Assembly: GCA_005882445.1 (NCBI GenBank)
Contig: VBAN01000073.1
Location: forward strand, 1-8,358
Length of the DNA: 8,358 bases
Direction of reading: 5' to 3'
Origin: Candidatus Segetimicrobium genomatis
GTDB lineage: Bacteria; Sysuimicrobiota; Sysuimicrobiia; Sysuimicrobiales; Segetimicrobiaceae
The notes under the pieces are model-generated. The model made no database searches. It saw nothing but the letters and a program-made list of their open reading frames with translations, and was not told the DNA's origin. Positions 1-5,409 of the stretch are shown in pieces; within the stretch, counting starts at the first letter, position 1, and each line of letters begins with the position of its first letter. The position numbers were made by a program, and so were the translations under genes.

Positions 1-1
1 G

Positions 2-172
2 GCCGTGACCCAGGGACTGGGGTTCATGATCTTCAGCGCGGCCAATTATCTCCGGACCGACATCATCCTGGCGGGCATCCTCGTCATCGGCAGCGTCGCC
101 GTGGCCATGGACAGCCTCATCCTCGTCCCGATCGAGCGCGCCACGGTCGTGCGCTGGGGGCTGTACTATTGA
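2..172 (+). CDS. ABC transporter permease, TauC/SsuC type (C-terminal fragment)
   Basis: Only the last 56 residues are in the window; the gene runs in from the left edge. They read like the end of an inner-membrane permease of the nitrate/sulfonate/taurine (BPD_transp_1) family. A GLGFMIF loop and a LRTD segment are followed by one strongly hydrophobic helix (about residues 20-43, IILAGILVIG onward) with the family's small-residue/Asp pattern (AMDSL). A short basic tail with a Trp ends the protein (RATVVRWGLYY). Such permeases work with an ATPase and a periplasmic NMT1/THI5- or SsuA-like binding protein to import small organic acids, sulfonates or nitrogen compounds. Those partners would lie upstream and are not visible. 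The stop codon overlaps the TTG start of the next gene, so the two are probably co-transcribed. The permease call is firm at superfamily level; the substrate cannot be read from this fragment. Confidence 0.8.
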   Translation, partial: AVTQGLGFMIFSAANYLRTDIILAGILVIGSVAVAMDSLILVPIERATVVRWGLYY

Positions 173-549
173 GCGACGCTCGCCCCGCGCGGCGGTGGTA
201 CCTGCACCGGACGATCGTGTTCCTGGGGGCGGTCGCGGCGCTCTCTGCGGGCTGGTCCGGCTACGCGTCGATCGCCGCCCGGCAGAAGCTGGATCCCGGC
301 CTGCGCGCGGCACTCGCCGCCCATCAACCGGTGAGCCTCTGGGTGGAGTTTCCGTTTCCCCCGGAGGAGTTTCACATCCGCTATATGCAGGACCGCGGGA
401 CCGTCACCGGCGTGCGCGGGAGATGGGTCCATCTGGTGCGGGTGCAGCCGGCGGCGGCCTGGTCGATCGCGAGGCTCTACTGGGTGCTGCGTCTTCGGGG
501 CGAGCCTGGGCCCCAGGGGGCGGCGAAGGCCGGGAACGGGTCATCGTGA
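169..549 (+). CDS. Small single-pass membrane protein of unknown function
   Basis: This 126-residue protein starts at a TTG that shares bases with the permease stop (TTGA), a coupling overlap. A G run at 156-160 gives a weak ribosome site. The N-terminus is basic (RPARRWYLHR), then comes one hydrophobic helix at about residues 14-35, so an uncleaved signal anchor with the rest outside the membrane is likely. The remaining domain, about 40-110, has a mixed pattern with conserved-looking pieces: LWVEFPFPPEEFHIRYM (57-73), RGRWVHLVRV and IARLYWVLRL. The tail is Gly/Ala/Pro-rich and probably disordered. Third codon positions are strongly GC, supporting this frame over the overlapping ones. I do not recognise a named family. 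Its tight linkage to a TauC-like permease suggests an accessory part of the importer, but that is inference. Confidence 0.6.
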   Translation: MSDARPARRWYLHRTIVFLGAVAALSAGWSGYASIAARQKLDPGLRAALAAHQPVSLWVEFPFPPEEFHIRYMQDRGTVTGVRGRWVHLVRVQPAAAWSIARLYWVLRLRGEPGPQGAAKAGNGSS

Positions 550-586
550 GGGAGCTCCGCGCCAATGACAATGGACTGATCATGAG

Positions 587-593
587 AAGGAGG
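587..593 (+). promoter_or_regulatory. Strong ribosome binding site for cupin 1
   Basis: AAGGAGG lies seven bases before the ATG at 601. It fixes that start and excludes the ATG at 594, which is out of frame with the cupin. The 51-base gap 550-600 holds nothing else I can support, apart from a possible weak AT-rich stretch near 563-583. Confidence 0.75.
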
Positions 594-600
594 ATGGGGC

Positions 601-975
601 ATGCCATTTTACCGGTTTGAGCAGCTCAAGCAGGAGACCATTTCTCCCCACTACTCGACCGCCGCCGGCGGGACGGTCACGGGCGAGATCATCGAGGTCG
701 GGAAATACGCGATGGCGAAAGGCACAGGCGCGGATCCCCACCGCCACCCCAACGAGCAGATCGTCTACGTGCTGCGGGGGAAGCTGCGGGTGCGGGTGGA
801 GCAGGAAGAACGGATCCTCGAGCCGGGCGATGTCGTCCATTTCCCCGCCGACGCGGTCCACGAGGTCCGCGCGCTGGAGGACAGCGAGTTTCTGAGCAGC
901 AAGAACCTGGTCGACGGCAAGGGGAGCAAGGGCTGGTCGGCGGCGGCGCCGGTTCGCGATCGGCGCCCGCGCTAG
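601..975 (+). CDS. Single-domain cupin protein (cupin 1)
   Basis: A 124-residue small beta-barrel protein with both cupin motifs. Motif 1 runs from G41 through H47, H49 and Q53 to G60 (PHRHPNEQ, then VLRG). Motif 2 runs from G76 through P82 to H87 (EPGDVV, then AVHEV). The likely metal ligands are H47, H49 and H87, with Gln53 in place of the usual Glu; H80 is an extra nearby histidine. Cupins of this size are metal-dependent enzymes (dioxygenases, isomerases, hydrolases) or small-molecule sensors, and the sequence does not say which. The last 15 residues (AAAPVRDRRPR) form an added basic tail absent from the neighbouring cupin. The start is set by a strong ribosome site. The gene ends 14 bases before a homologous cupin, and both sit between transporter and catabolic genes, so a role in handling the imported compound is plausible. 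Confidence 0.85.
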   Translation: MPFYRFEQLKQETISPHYSTAAGGTVTGEIIEVGKYAMAKGTGADPHRHPNEQIVYVLRGKLRVRVEQEERILEPGDVVHFPADAVHEVRALEDSEFLSSKNLVDGKGSKGWSAAAPVRDRRPR

Positions 976-977
976 CC

Positions 978-984
978 GAGGAGG
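978..984 (+). promoter_or_regulatory. Ribosome binding site for cupin 2
   Basis: GAGGAGG lies in the 14-base gap between the two cupins, five bases before the ATG at 990. It shows that the second cupin is translated separately and is not a read-through extension of the first. Confidence 0.7.
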
Positions 985-989
985 ATCCG

Positions 990-1325
990 ATGCCGGTGTT
1001 CCGGTTCGCCGATATCAAGAGCGAGTACGTGACGCCGAAATACTCCAAGGCGTTCGGCCCGCTCCTCACGGGGACGCAGATCGAGGTGGGGCGGCTGCAC
1101 TTCGGGAAGGGCGAAGGCGCGGTGCCGCACGCGCATCCCCAGGAACAGATCATGGTGGTGCTCTCTGGACGCCTGCGGGTGATCCTCGACGGGCAGACGA
1201 GCGACCTCGGGCCGGGCGAGGGGTTCCTGGCGGCGCCGAACCTGCGCCACCAGGTCCAGGCGCTGGAAGAGACCGAGGTGTTGAGCTGCAAGGGGCTCGT
1301 GGACGGCCGCGGGCACCGGATCTGA
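990..1325 (+). CDS. Single-domain cupin protein (cupin 2), paralogue of cupin 1
   Basis: A 111-residue cupin that aligns without gaps to the preceding protein over about 108 residues. I count about 51 identities by hand (about 47%), so the pair arose by tandem duplication. Motif 1 (PHAHPQEQ, ending at G60) places H47, H49 and Q53 exactly as in cupin 1. Motif 2 keeps G76 and H87 but shifts the proline by one position, and H80 of cupin 1 is Leu here. The shared C-terminal signature is ALE, then E.LS.K.LVDG.G. The two products could pair as a heterodimer resembling a split bicupin. Bicupins include (S)-ureidoglycine aminohydrolase of allantoin breakdown, a link that would suit the FdrA/YlbE neighbours, but these are much shorter chains and I do not claim that activity. 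The next gene starts 28 bases downstream. Confidence 0.85.
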   Translation: MPVFRFADIKSEYVTPKYSKAFGPLLTGTQIEVGRLHFGKGEGAVPHAHPQEQIMVVLSGRLRVILDGQTSDLGPGEGFLAAPNLRHQVQALEETEVLSCKGLVDGRGHRI

Positions 1326-1353
1326 CCGCGCCGGCGCCGGTCCTGAACGCACA

Positions 1354-3225
1354 ATGAGCGCGACGGTCGTCCGGATCGCCGTCCGCCGGAGCGCCTATCA
1401 TGACTCCGTGACCCTCATGCAGGCGCAGCAGGCGCTGCGCGCCTTCCCCGGGATCGCCGAGGCCGGGGTGGTCATGGGGACGGAAGCCAATCTGGATCTC
1501 CTTCGTCAGGCCGGACTTGACCCGGGGGGCGCGACCGCGACCCCCGATGATCTCGTCGTCGCCGTCCGCGGCGACAGCGAGGAGCATGTGGAGGCCGCGC
1601 TGGCGTCCCTGGACGCGCTGCTCCGGCCCGGGCCCTCCGTGATGGCCCAGCATCGCGAGGTGGACGGGCGGCCGCCCGGCGCGGGCCAGGAGGGCTACCG
1701 GCCGCGGACCGTGGCCGCCGCGGCCCGACTGCTGCCGGAGGCCAATCTGGCGCTCATCTCGGTCCCCGGCCGATTCGCCGCGGGTGTCGCCCGCGAGGCG
1801 CTCGAGGCCGGGCTCCACGTGATGCTGTTCAGCGATAACGTGCCGGTCGAGGACGAGGTGCGGCTCAAGCGGATGAGCCGGGAGGCGGGGCGGCTCTGCA
1901 TGGGGCCGGACTGCGGGACCGCGATCATCGGCGGCGCCGCGCTCGGGTTTGCCAACCGCGTGCGGCGGGGACCGGTCGGGGTGGTGGCGGCGGCGGGAAC
2001 TGGGCTCCAGGAGGTGGCCACCATTGTGCACCGCCTCGGAGGGGGGATCTCGCACGCGCTCGGGACCGGGGGCAGGGACCTCACCGCCGAGGTGGGGGGA
2101 GCAGCCATGATCGACGCCCTGGCGATCCTGGGGACCGATCCCTCCACCACGGCCGTCGTGCTGGTGTCCAAACCGCCGGATCCGGCCGTCGCCCGGCGCC
2201 TCCTGGCGCACGCCGCCGCGATCGGCAAGCCGGTGGTCGTGGCTTTTGTCGGGGCGGCTCCGGATACGGACGCCGGCGGGCGCCTGTACCCCGCCTCGAC
2301 GCTCGAGGAGGCGGGGCGCCTCGGCGCGCACCTGGCCGGGGGAGCGCCGCGGGATTCAGAGGACCCCGTGGAGGCCTGGCGGCCGGCGGCCCGGCGCCGT
2401 GCCGGGGCGGCGGCGGCGCGGCTCGCCCCGTCGCAGCGGTACCTGCGCGCGCTCTACAGCGGCGGGACCCTCTGCGCGGAATGCGTGGGCCTCCTCCACT
2501 CCGTGCTGCGTCCCCTCCACACCAACGTGCCGGTCGGGAGCGCGCGGCCGCTGGGATCTCCCGCCAGGAGCGCGGCGCACACCGTGCTCGATCTGGGGGC
2601 GGATGAGTTCACCGTCGGCCGCCTCCATCCGATGCTCGACATGACACTGCGCGCCCAGCGCCTGAGTCAGGAGGCCGCGGATCCGGAGGTCGGGGTAATT
2701 TTGTTGGACGTGGTGCTGGGGGAGGGCGTGCATCCCGATCCGGCCGGGGCGCTTTCGCCCGTCATCGACGAGGCCCGGAGGGCGGCGGCCGCGGCGGGGC
2801 GGGATCTCGCCGTGGTCGCCTCCGTCTGCGGCACGGATGCGGATCCCCAGAATCGCTCCCGGCAGGTCGCGCGGCTCGAAGGCGCCGGGGTGCTCGTGGA
2901 AGAGAGCAACGCGCGGGCGGCGGCCCTCGCGGGCGCCGTCCTCACCGGCGATGCCGCCCTCGGTTCCCTTCGCCGGCGCCTCTCCGTGGGGGGCGCGCCG
3001 GGACCCGCGGCGCCCGCGCGTTCCGCGGCGGAGGACCGGCCCGGCTCGCGGCCCTCCGAGGCTGCGGCGGCGCTGCTTGCCCGCGCCCCCAGGGTCGTGA
3101 ACGTCGGGCTGGCGATCTTCGCCGAGAGCCTGCGGGCGCAGCAGGTGCCGGTGATCGATCTCGACTGGCGGCCGCCGGCGGGTGGAGACCGGGCGATGCT
3201 GGATCTGCTCGCCCGGCTGGAATGA
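1354..3225 (+). CDS. fdrA: FdrA/AllF-like acyl-CoA synthetase-fold protein, putative carbamoyltransferase component
   Basis: A 623-residue protein of the FdrA family, which has a succinyl-CoA synthetase-like CoA-binding and ligase fold. In E. coli, FdrA (AllF) was recently assigned to oxamate carbamoyltransferase together with AllG and AllH. Family signatures in order: YHDSVTLM and VVMGTEANLDLL near the N-terminus (15-50); VPGRFAAG (137-144); a GLHVMLFSDNVPVEDE stretch (153-168); MGPDCGTAII (183-192); AAGTGLQEVA (213-222); GGGISHALGTGGRDL (229-243); VSKPPDP (271-277); YSGGTLCAE (368-376); GRLHPMLD (422-429); LLDVVLGEGVHPDPAG (450-465); VASVCGTDADPQ (488-499). The phosphohistidine GHAGA motif of true succinyl-CoA synthetase is absent, as in the family. 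It is longer than the roughly 555 residues of E. coli FdrA because of an Ala/Pro linker (about 545-576) and a C-terminal DWRPPAGGD domain. No Shine-Dalgarno is visible, but the start matches the family N-terminus. It shares ATGA with the next gene. Confidence 0.88.
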   Translation: MSATVVRIAVRRSAYHDSVTLMQAQQALRAFPGIAEAGVVMGTEANLDLLRQAGLDPGGATATPDDLVVAVRGDSEEHVEAALASLDALLRPGPSVMAQHREVDGRPPGAGQEGYRPRTVAAAARLLPEANLALISVPGRFAAGVAREALEAGLHVMLFSDNVPVEDEVRLKRMSREAGRLCMGPDCGTAIIGGAALGFANRVRRGPVGVVAAAGTGLQEVATIVHRLGGGISHALGTGGRDLTAEVGGAAMIDALAILGTDPSTTAVVLVSKPPDPAVARRLLAHAAAIGKPVVVAFVGAAPDTDAGGRLYPASTLEEAGRLGAHLAGGAPRDSEDPVEAWRPAARRRAGAAAARLAPSQRYLRALYSGGTLCAECVGLLHSVLRPLHTNVPVGSARPLGSPARSAAHTVLDLGADEFTVGRLHPMLDMTLRAQRLSQEAADPEVGVILLDVVLGEGVHPDPAGALSPVIDEARRAAAAAGRDLAVVASVCGTDADPQNRSRQVARLEGAGVLVEESNARAAALAGAVLTGDAALGSLRRRLSVGGAPGPAAPARSAAEDRPGSRPSEAAAALLARAPRVVNVGLAIFAESLRAQQVPVIDLDWRPPAGGDRAMLDLLARLE

Positions 3226-4466
3226 CGCAGATCGACGACGCGAACGGCACGGCGATCCGGAGGGTGCTGGATGCCACCCCGGTGCTCGTCGGGGTCGGCC
3301 GCGCGCGCGACGTGATCCCGGGCATGGCCGACGACCTCCTGCTCCACGCCGGTCCCCCGATCTCGTGGGACCGGATGTCCGGTCCGGTGCGCGGCGCGGT
3401 GATCGGCGCGCTGCTCTACGAGCGGAGGGCCGGGACCGAGTCGGAGGCGGTGGCCCTCGTGGAGTCGGGCCGGATCCGGTTCGACCCCTGCCACCATCAC
3501 GCTGCGGTCTGCCCGATGGCCGGGATCGTCTCCGGGTCGATGCCGGTCTGCATCGTCGAAAATCGAAAGGGCGGCAACCGGGCCTACGCCACGCTCAACG
3601 AAGGCCTCGGCGCGGTGCTGCGGTACGGCGCCTACGGCGCCGCGGTGCTGGAGCGGCTGCGGTGGATCGAGCGCACGCTGGCCCCGGCCCTCGGCCGCGC
3701 GCTGGACCTCTGCGGTGGGATCGACATGAAGTCCTTGATCGCCCAGGCGCTGCAGATGGGGGATGAGGGCCACAACCGCAACCGGGCGGGCTCGGCGCTG
3801 CTCGGACGGCTGCTGGGGCCGCATCTCGTCCGGACCGGGCTCCAGGCCGGCGATCTGAGCGAGGTCTTCCGGTACGTCGCGGACAACGACCTCGCGGCGC
3901 TGAACCCGGTGATGGCGGCCTGCAAAGCGACGATGGACGCGGCCCACGGTGTCGCGGGGAGCACGCTCGTCACCGCGATGGCGCGCAACGGCACGGACTT
4001 TGGGATCCGGGTGAGCGGGCTGGGGGACCGGTGGTTTACCGCTCCCGCCGAGACCCCGCACGGGCTCTACTTCCCCGGGTTCACCGCCGCCGATGCCAAC
4101 CCCGACGTCGGCGACTCCGCGATCACCGAGACCGCCGGGGTCGGCGCCTTCGCCATGGCCGCCGCGCCGGCGATCGTGAAGTTCGTCAGCGGCACCGCGC
4201 GGGACGCGCTCACGTCGACCCTGGAGATGTACGAGATCACGCTCGCGGAGAACGCCGCGTTCGGGATCCCCGCGCTCGACTTCCGCGGCACCCCGACCGG
4301 GATCGACATCCGCAGGGTGGCGCGGACCGGGATCCTGCCGCGGATCAACACCGGGATCGCCCACAGGAAGGCGGGGGTCGGCCAGATCGGGGCGGGGCTG
4401 GTGCGGGCCCCCAGGGCGTGCTTCGAGCAGGCGGTCGCGGCGATGGCCGCGGCGCTGGGGCGCTAG
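3222..4466 (+). CDS. ylbE: YlbE/AllG-like DUF1116 protein, putative carbamoyltransferase component
   Basis: A 414-residue protein matching the DUF1116 family (E. coli YlbE, now AllG, about 419 residues) over its full length. Seen in order: VGVGRARDVIPGM (23-35); LLHAGPPISWDRM (40-52); the CHHH cluster at 90-93; SGSMPVCIVEN (104-114); GNRAYATLNEGLG (118-130); MGDEGHNRN (179-187); LVTAMARNGTDFGIRVSG (249-266); WFTAPAETPHGLYFPGF (271-287); NPDVGDSAITET (293-304); INTGIAHRKAGVGQIGAG (375-392). The protein after CHHH reads AVCPMAG where the E. coli protein, as I recall it, has AVGPMGG. In E. coli it acts with FdrA and YlbF (DUF2877) to cleave oxalurate with phosphate, giving oxamate and carbamoyl phosphate. 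The ATG overlaps the fdrA stop codon, so the two are translationally coupled and probably form a complex. No YlbF partner is in the window. Confidence 0.9.
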   Translation: MTQIDDANGTAIRRVLDATPVLVGVGRARDVIPGMADDLLLHAGPPISWDRMSGPVRGAVIGALLYERRAGTESEAVALVESGRIRFDPCHHHAAVCPMAGIVSGSMPVCIVENRKGGNRAYATLNEGLGAVLRYGAYGAAVLERLRWIERTLAPALGRALDLCGGIDMKSLIAQALQMGDEGHNRNRAGSALLGRLLGPHLVRTGLQAGDLSEVFRYVADNDLAALNPVMAACKATMDAAHGVAGSTLVTAMARNGTDFGIRVSGLGDRWFTAPAETPHGLYFPGFTAADANPDVGDSAITETAGVGAFAMAAAPAIVKFVSGTARDALTSTLEMYEITLAENAAFGIPALDFRGTPTGIDIRRVARTGILPRINTGIAHRKAGVGQIGAGLVRAPRACFEQAVAAMAAALGR

Positions 4467-4484
4467 CGGAACCCCCGGGTGGAG

Positions 4485-4519
4485 CGCGGCCGCGATCAGG
4501 TGCGCGGATCGCCGCCGCG
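4485..4519 (+). promoter_or_regulatory. Imperfect 13-bp hairpin in the gap before the cyclase gene
   Basis: The arms at 4485-4497 and 4507-4519 pair over 13 positions with a single C-C mismatch (4491 with 4513) around a nine-base loop. There is no T tract after it, so it does not look like a standard intrinsic terminator. It lies 15 bases before the first possible cyclase start, and could limit read-through, protect or process the upstream fdrA-ylbE message, or affect initiation of the cyclase. GC-rich DNA forms stems easily by chance, hence the moderate score. Confidence 0.4.
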
Positions 4520-4527
4520 AGGATACC

Positions 4528-4548
4528 GGGAGGATGGGGGGGTGGGGG
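4528..4548 (+). promoter_or_regulatory. G-tract run (potential G-quadruplex) over the cyclase start region
   Basis: A GGGAGG site (4528-4533) is followed by seven G (4536-4542), a T and five G (4544-4548), directly abutting the ATG at 4549. The four-fold pattern of three or more G separated by one to seven bases is met on the message strand. GGGAGG is too close to serve the ATG at 4534 and sits 15 bases from the ATG at 4549, so this stretch makes the true start ambiguous. It could fold and modulate initiation. This is a sequence pattern only, with no proof of folding. Confidence 0.4.
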
Positions 4549-5358
4549 ATGGCGGTCAAGCCCGTGGACATGAGCCGGTTTCGCGTGCTCGATCTCTCGC
4601 AGAACTTCAGCGTGGACTCGCCGCCGTTTGCCTTTTACGAGGGCCCGACGATCAAGTGGGTCAAGAAGATGGCGTTCGAGGGCGTCAACGCCCAATTGAT
4701 CAGCAGCACGAACCACATCGCGACGCACCTGGACTCCCCCCTGCATTTCAACGACCCGGGCCCCGACGTCGCGGGGATCCCGCTGGAGGATCTCTTCGGT
4801 CCGGCGTGCGTGGTCGACCTGAGCCAGTTCGGGGTGGGGGACTACGACATCTACGGGCCCGAGCACTTCGAGCGCTGGGAACAGCAGACCGGCATTCGCA
4901 TCGAGCGCGGTGACATCCTGGTCATCCACACCGGCTACCACCGCTTCTATCCAGCCAACTGGACGGCCTCGTGTGGACCGGTCGAGCCGGACGAGACGCG
5001 CTATTTCATCAAGCATCCGGGCCCGACGCGGGTGGTGGACCGCGGGATCCGGTGGATGGCCATCGACGCGATCTCGACAGACCACCCCTTCAATACCAAC
5101 ATCCGCCGGGCGCGGCCCGACCTCGTGCCGGAAGTGGAGAAGAAGATCGGGATGTCCATCGACGAAGCCTTCCCCTGGCCGCGGGCCTACCAGGCGACCC
5201 ATACCTATCTGTTCCCCAAGGGGGTGTTTCACGTCGAGAATGTCGGCGGGATGATCGACGAGGTGCTGGACACGCGGGTGTGGTTCGGCGCCTTCCCATT
5301 CCGGTTCAAGGGCGGGGAAGCGGCGTTCTGCCGCTGCTTCGCGTTTGTCCAGAAGTGA
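4549..5358 (+). CDS. Cyclase-family metal-dependent hydrolase (kynurenine formamidase/isatin hydrolase type)
   Basis: 269 residues from the ATG at 4549; an in-frame ATG at 4534 adds MGGWG, and one at 4570 gives MSRFRVLDLS, where homology begins. The Pfam Cyclase fold is marked by NHIATHLDSPLHF (residues 55-67). Here H56, H60, D62 and H66 match the HxGTHxDxPxHF metal site, with Ala replacing the usual Gly. Further signatures are GDILVIHTGYHRFY (121-134), AIDAISTDHP (171-180) and VFHVEN (226-231, with E230). The family hydrolyses amide or cyclic amide bonds using Zn or Mn: N-formylkynurenine, isatin and related compounds. The protein is longer than bacterial KynB (about 210 residues) and lacks any tryptophan-pathway neighbours, so kynurenine formamidase is unlikely. 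Beside the FdrA/YlbE pair it most plausibly opens a cyclic ureide or imide, or hydrolyses an amide, before carbamoyl transfer. That role is inferred; the fold call is firm. Confidence 0.85.
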   Translation: MAVKPVDMSRFRVLDLSQNFSVDSPPFAFYEGPTIKWVKKMAFEGVNAQLISSTNHIATHLDSPLHFNDPGPDVAGIPLEDLFGPACVVDLSQFGVGDYDIYGPEHFERWEQQTGIRIERGDILVIHTGYHRFYPANWTASCGPVEPDETRYFIKHPGPTRVVDRGIRWMAIDAISTDHPFNTNIRRARPDLVPEVEKKIGMSIDEAFPWPRAYQATHTYLFPKGVFHVENVGGMIDEVLDTRVWFGAFPFRFKGGEAAFCRCFAFVQK

Positions 5359-5364
5359 TCGGGG

Positions 5365-5370
5365 TACAAT
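5365..5370 (+). promoter_or_regulatory. Possible -10 element (TACAAT) before the CoA transferase gene
   Basis: TACAAT matches the -10 consensus at five of six bases and stands out as an AT-rich island. It lies six bases before a GTG at 5377, the geometry of leaderless starts. No -35 box at 16-18 bases upstream is convincing (TTGTCC at 5345-5350 is only 14 bases away). A perfect TTGACA at 5370-5375 overlaps its end but has no -10 partner downstream. Weak evidence for a second transcription unit starting here. Confidence 0.25.
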
Positions 5371-5393
5371 TGACACGTGGAGCCCCGGTGCCC

Positions 5394-5400
5394 GGGAGGT
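5394..5400 (+). promoter_or_regulatory. Ribosome binding site deciding the CoA transferase start
   Basis: GGGAGGT lies nine bases before the GTG at 5410 and supports that start over the GTG at 5377, which has no such site. Its first three G bases form part of a five-base-pair hairpin (5384-5388 with 5392-5396, loop TGC), which could partly mask the site. Confidence 0.6.
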
Positions 5401-5409
5401 ACGCGCCGT

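Noticed and set aside
195..620. 141-residue plus-strand frame overlapping the small membrane protein and the start of cupin 1
   Set aside because: Its codon positions do not show the GC third-base bias, its translation is Gly/Arg-rich without pattern, and it runs into a well-supported cupin start.
1324..1342. Short stem and CCGGCGCCGG palindrome between cupin 2 and fdrA
   Set aside because: The stem is only five base pairs, and such palindromes are common by chance at this GC content.
1150..2331. 393-residue open frame on the minus strand
   Set aside because: It is antisense to cupin 2 and the FdrA N-terminus, which carry clear family motifs in the plus frame.
4485..4519. Intrinsic terminator after ylbE
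   Set aside because: The stem is good but no T tract follows; the downstream bases are GGATACC and then G-rich. It is kept only as a possible regulatory hairpin.
2667..4571. 634-residue open frame on the minus strand
   Set aside because: It is antisense to the end of fdrA and all of ylbE, its composition is low complexity and it has no recognisable domain.
4549..5358. Kynurenine formamidase (KynB) proper
   Set aside because: The protein is about 60 residues longer than usual bacterial KynB and has no kynureninase or tryptophan dioxygenase nearby; only the cyclase fold is supported.
5370..5375. TTGACA as a -35 box
   Set aside because: Although it is a perfect hexamer, the bases 16-18 downstream (around 5392-5399) are the G-rich ribosome site and nothing there resembles a -10.
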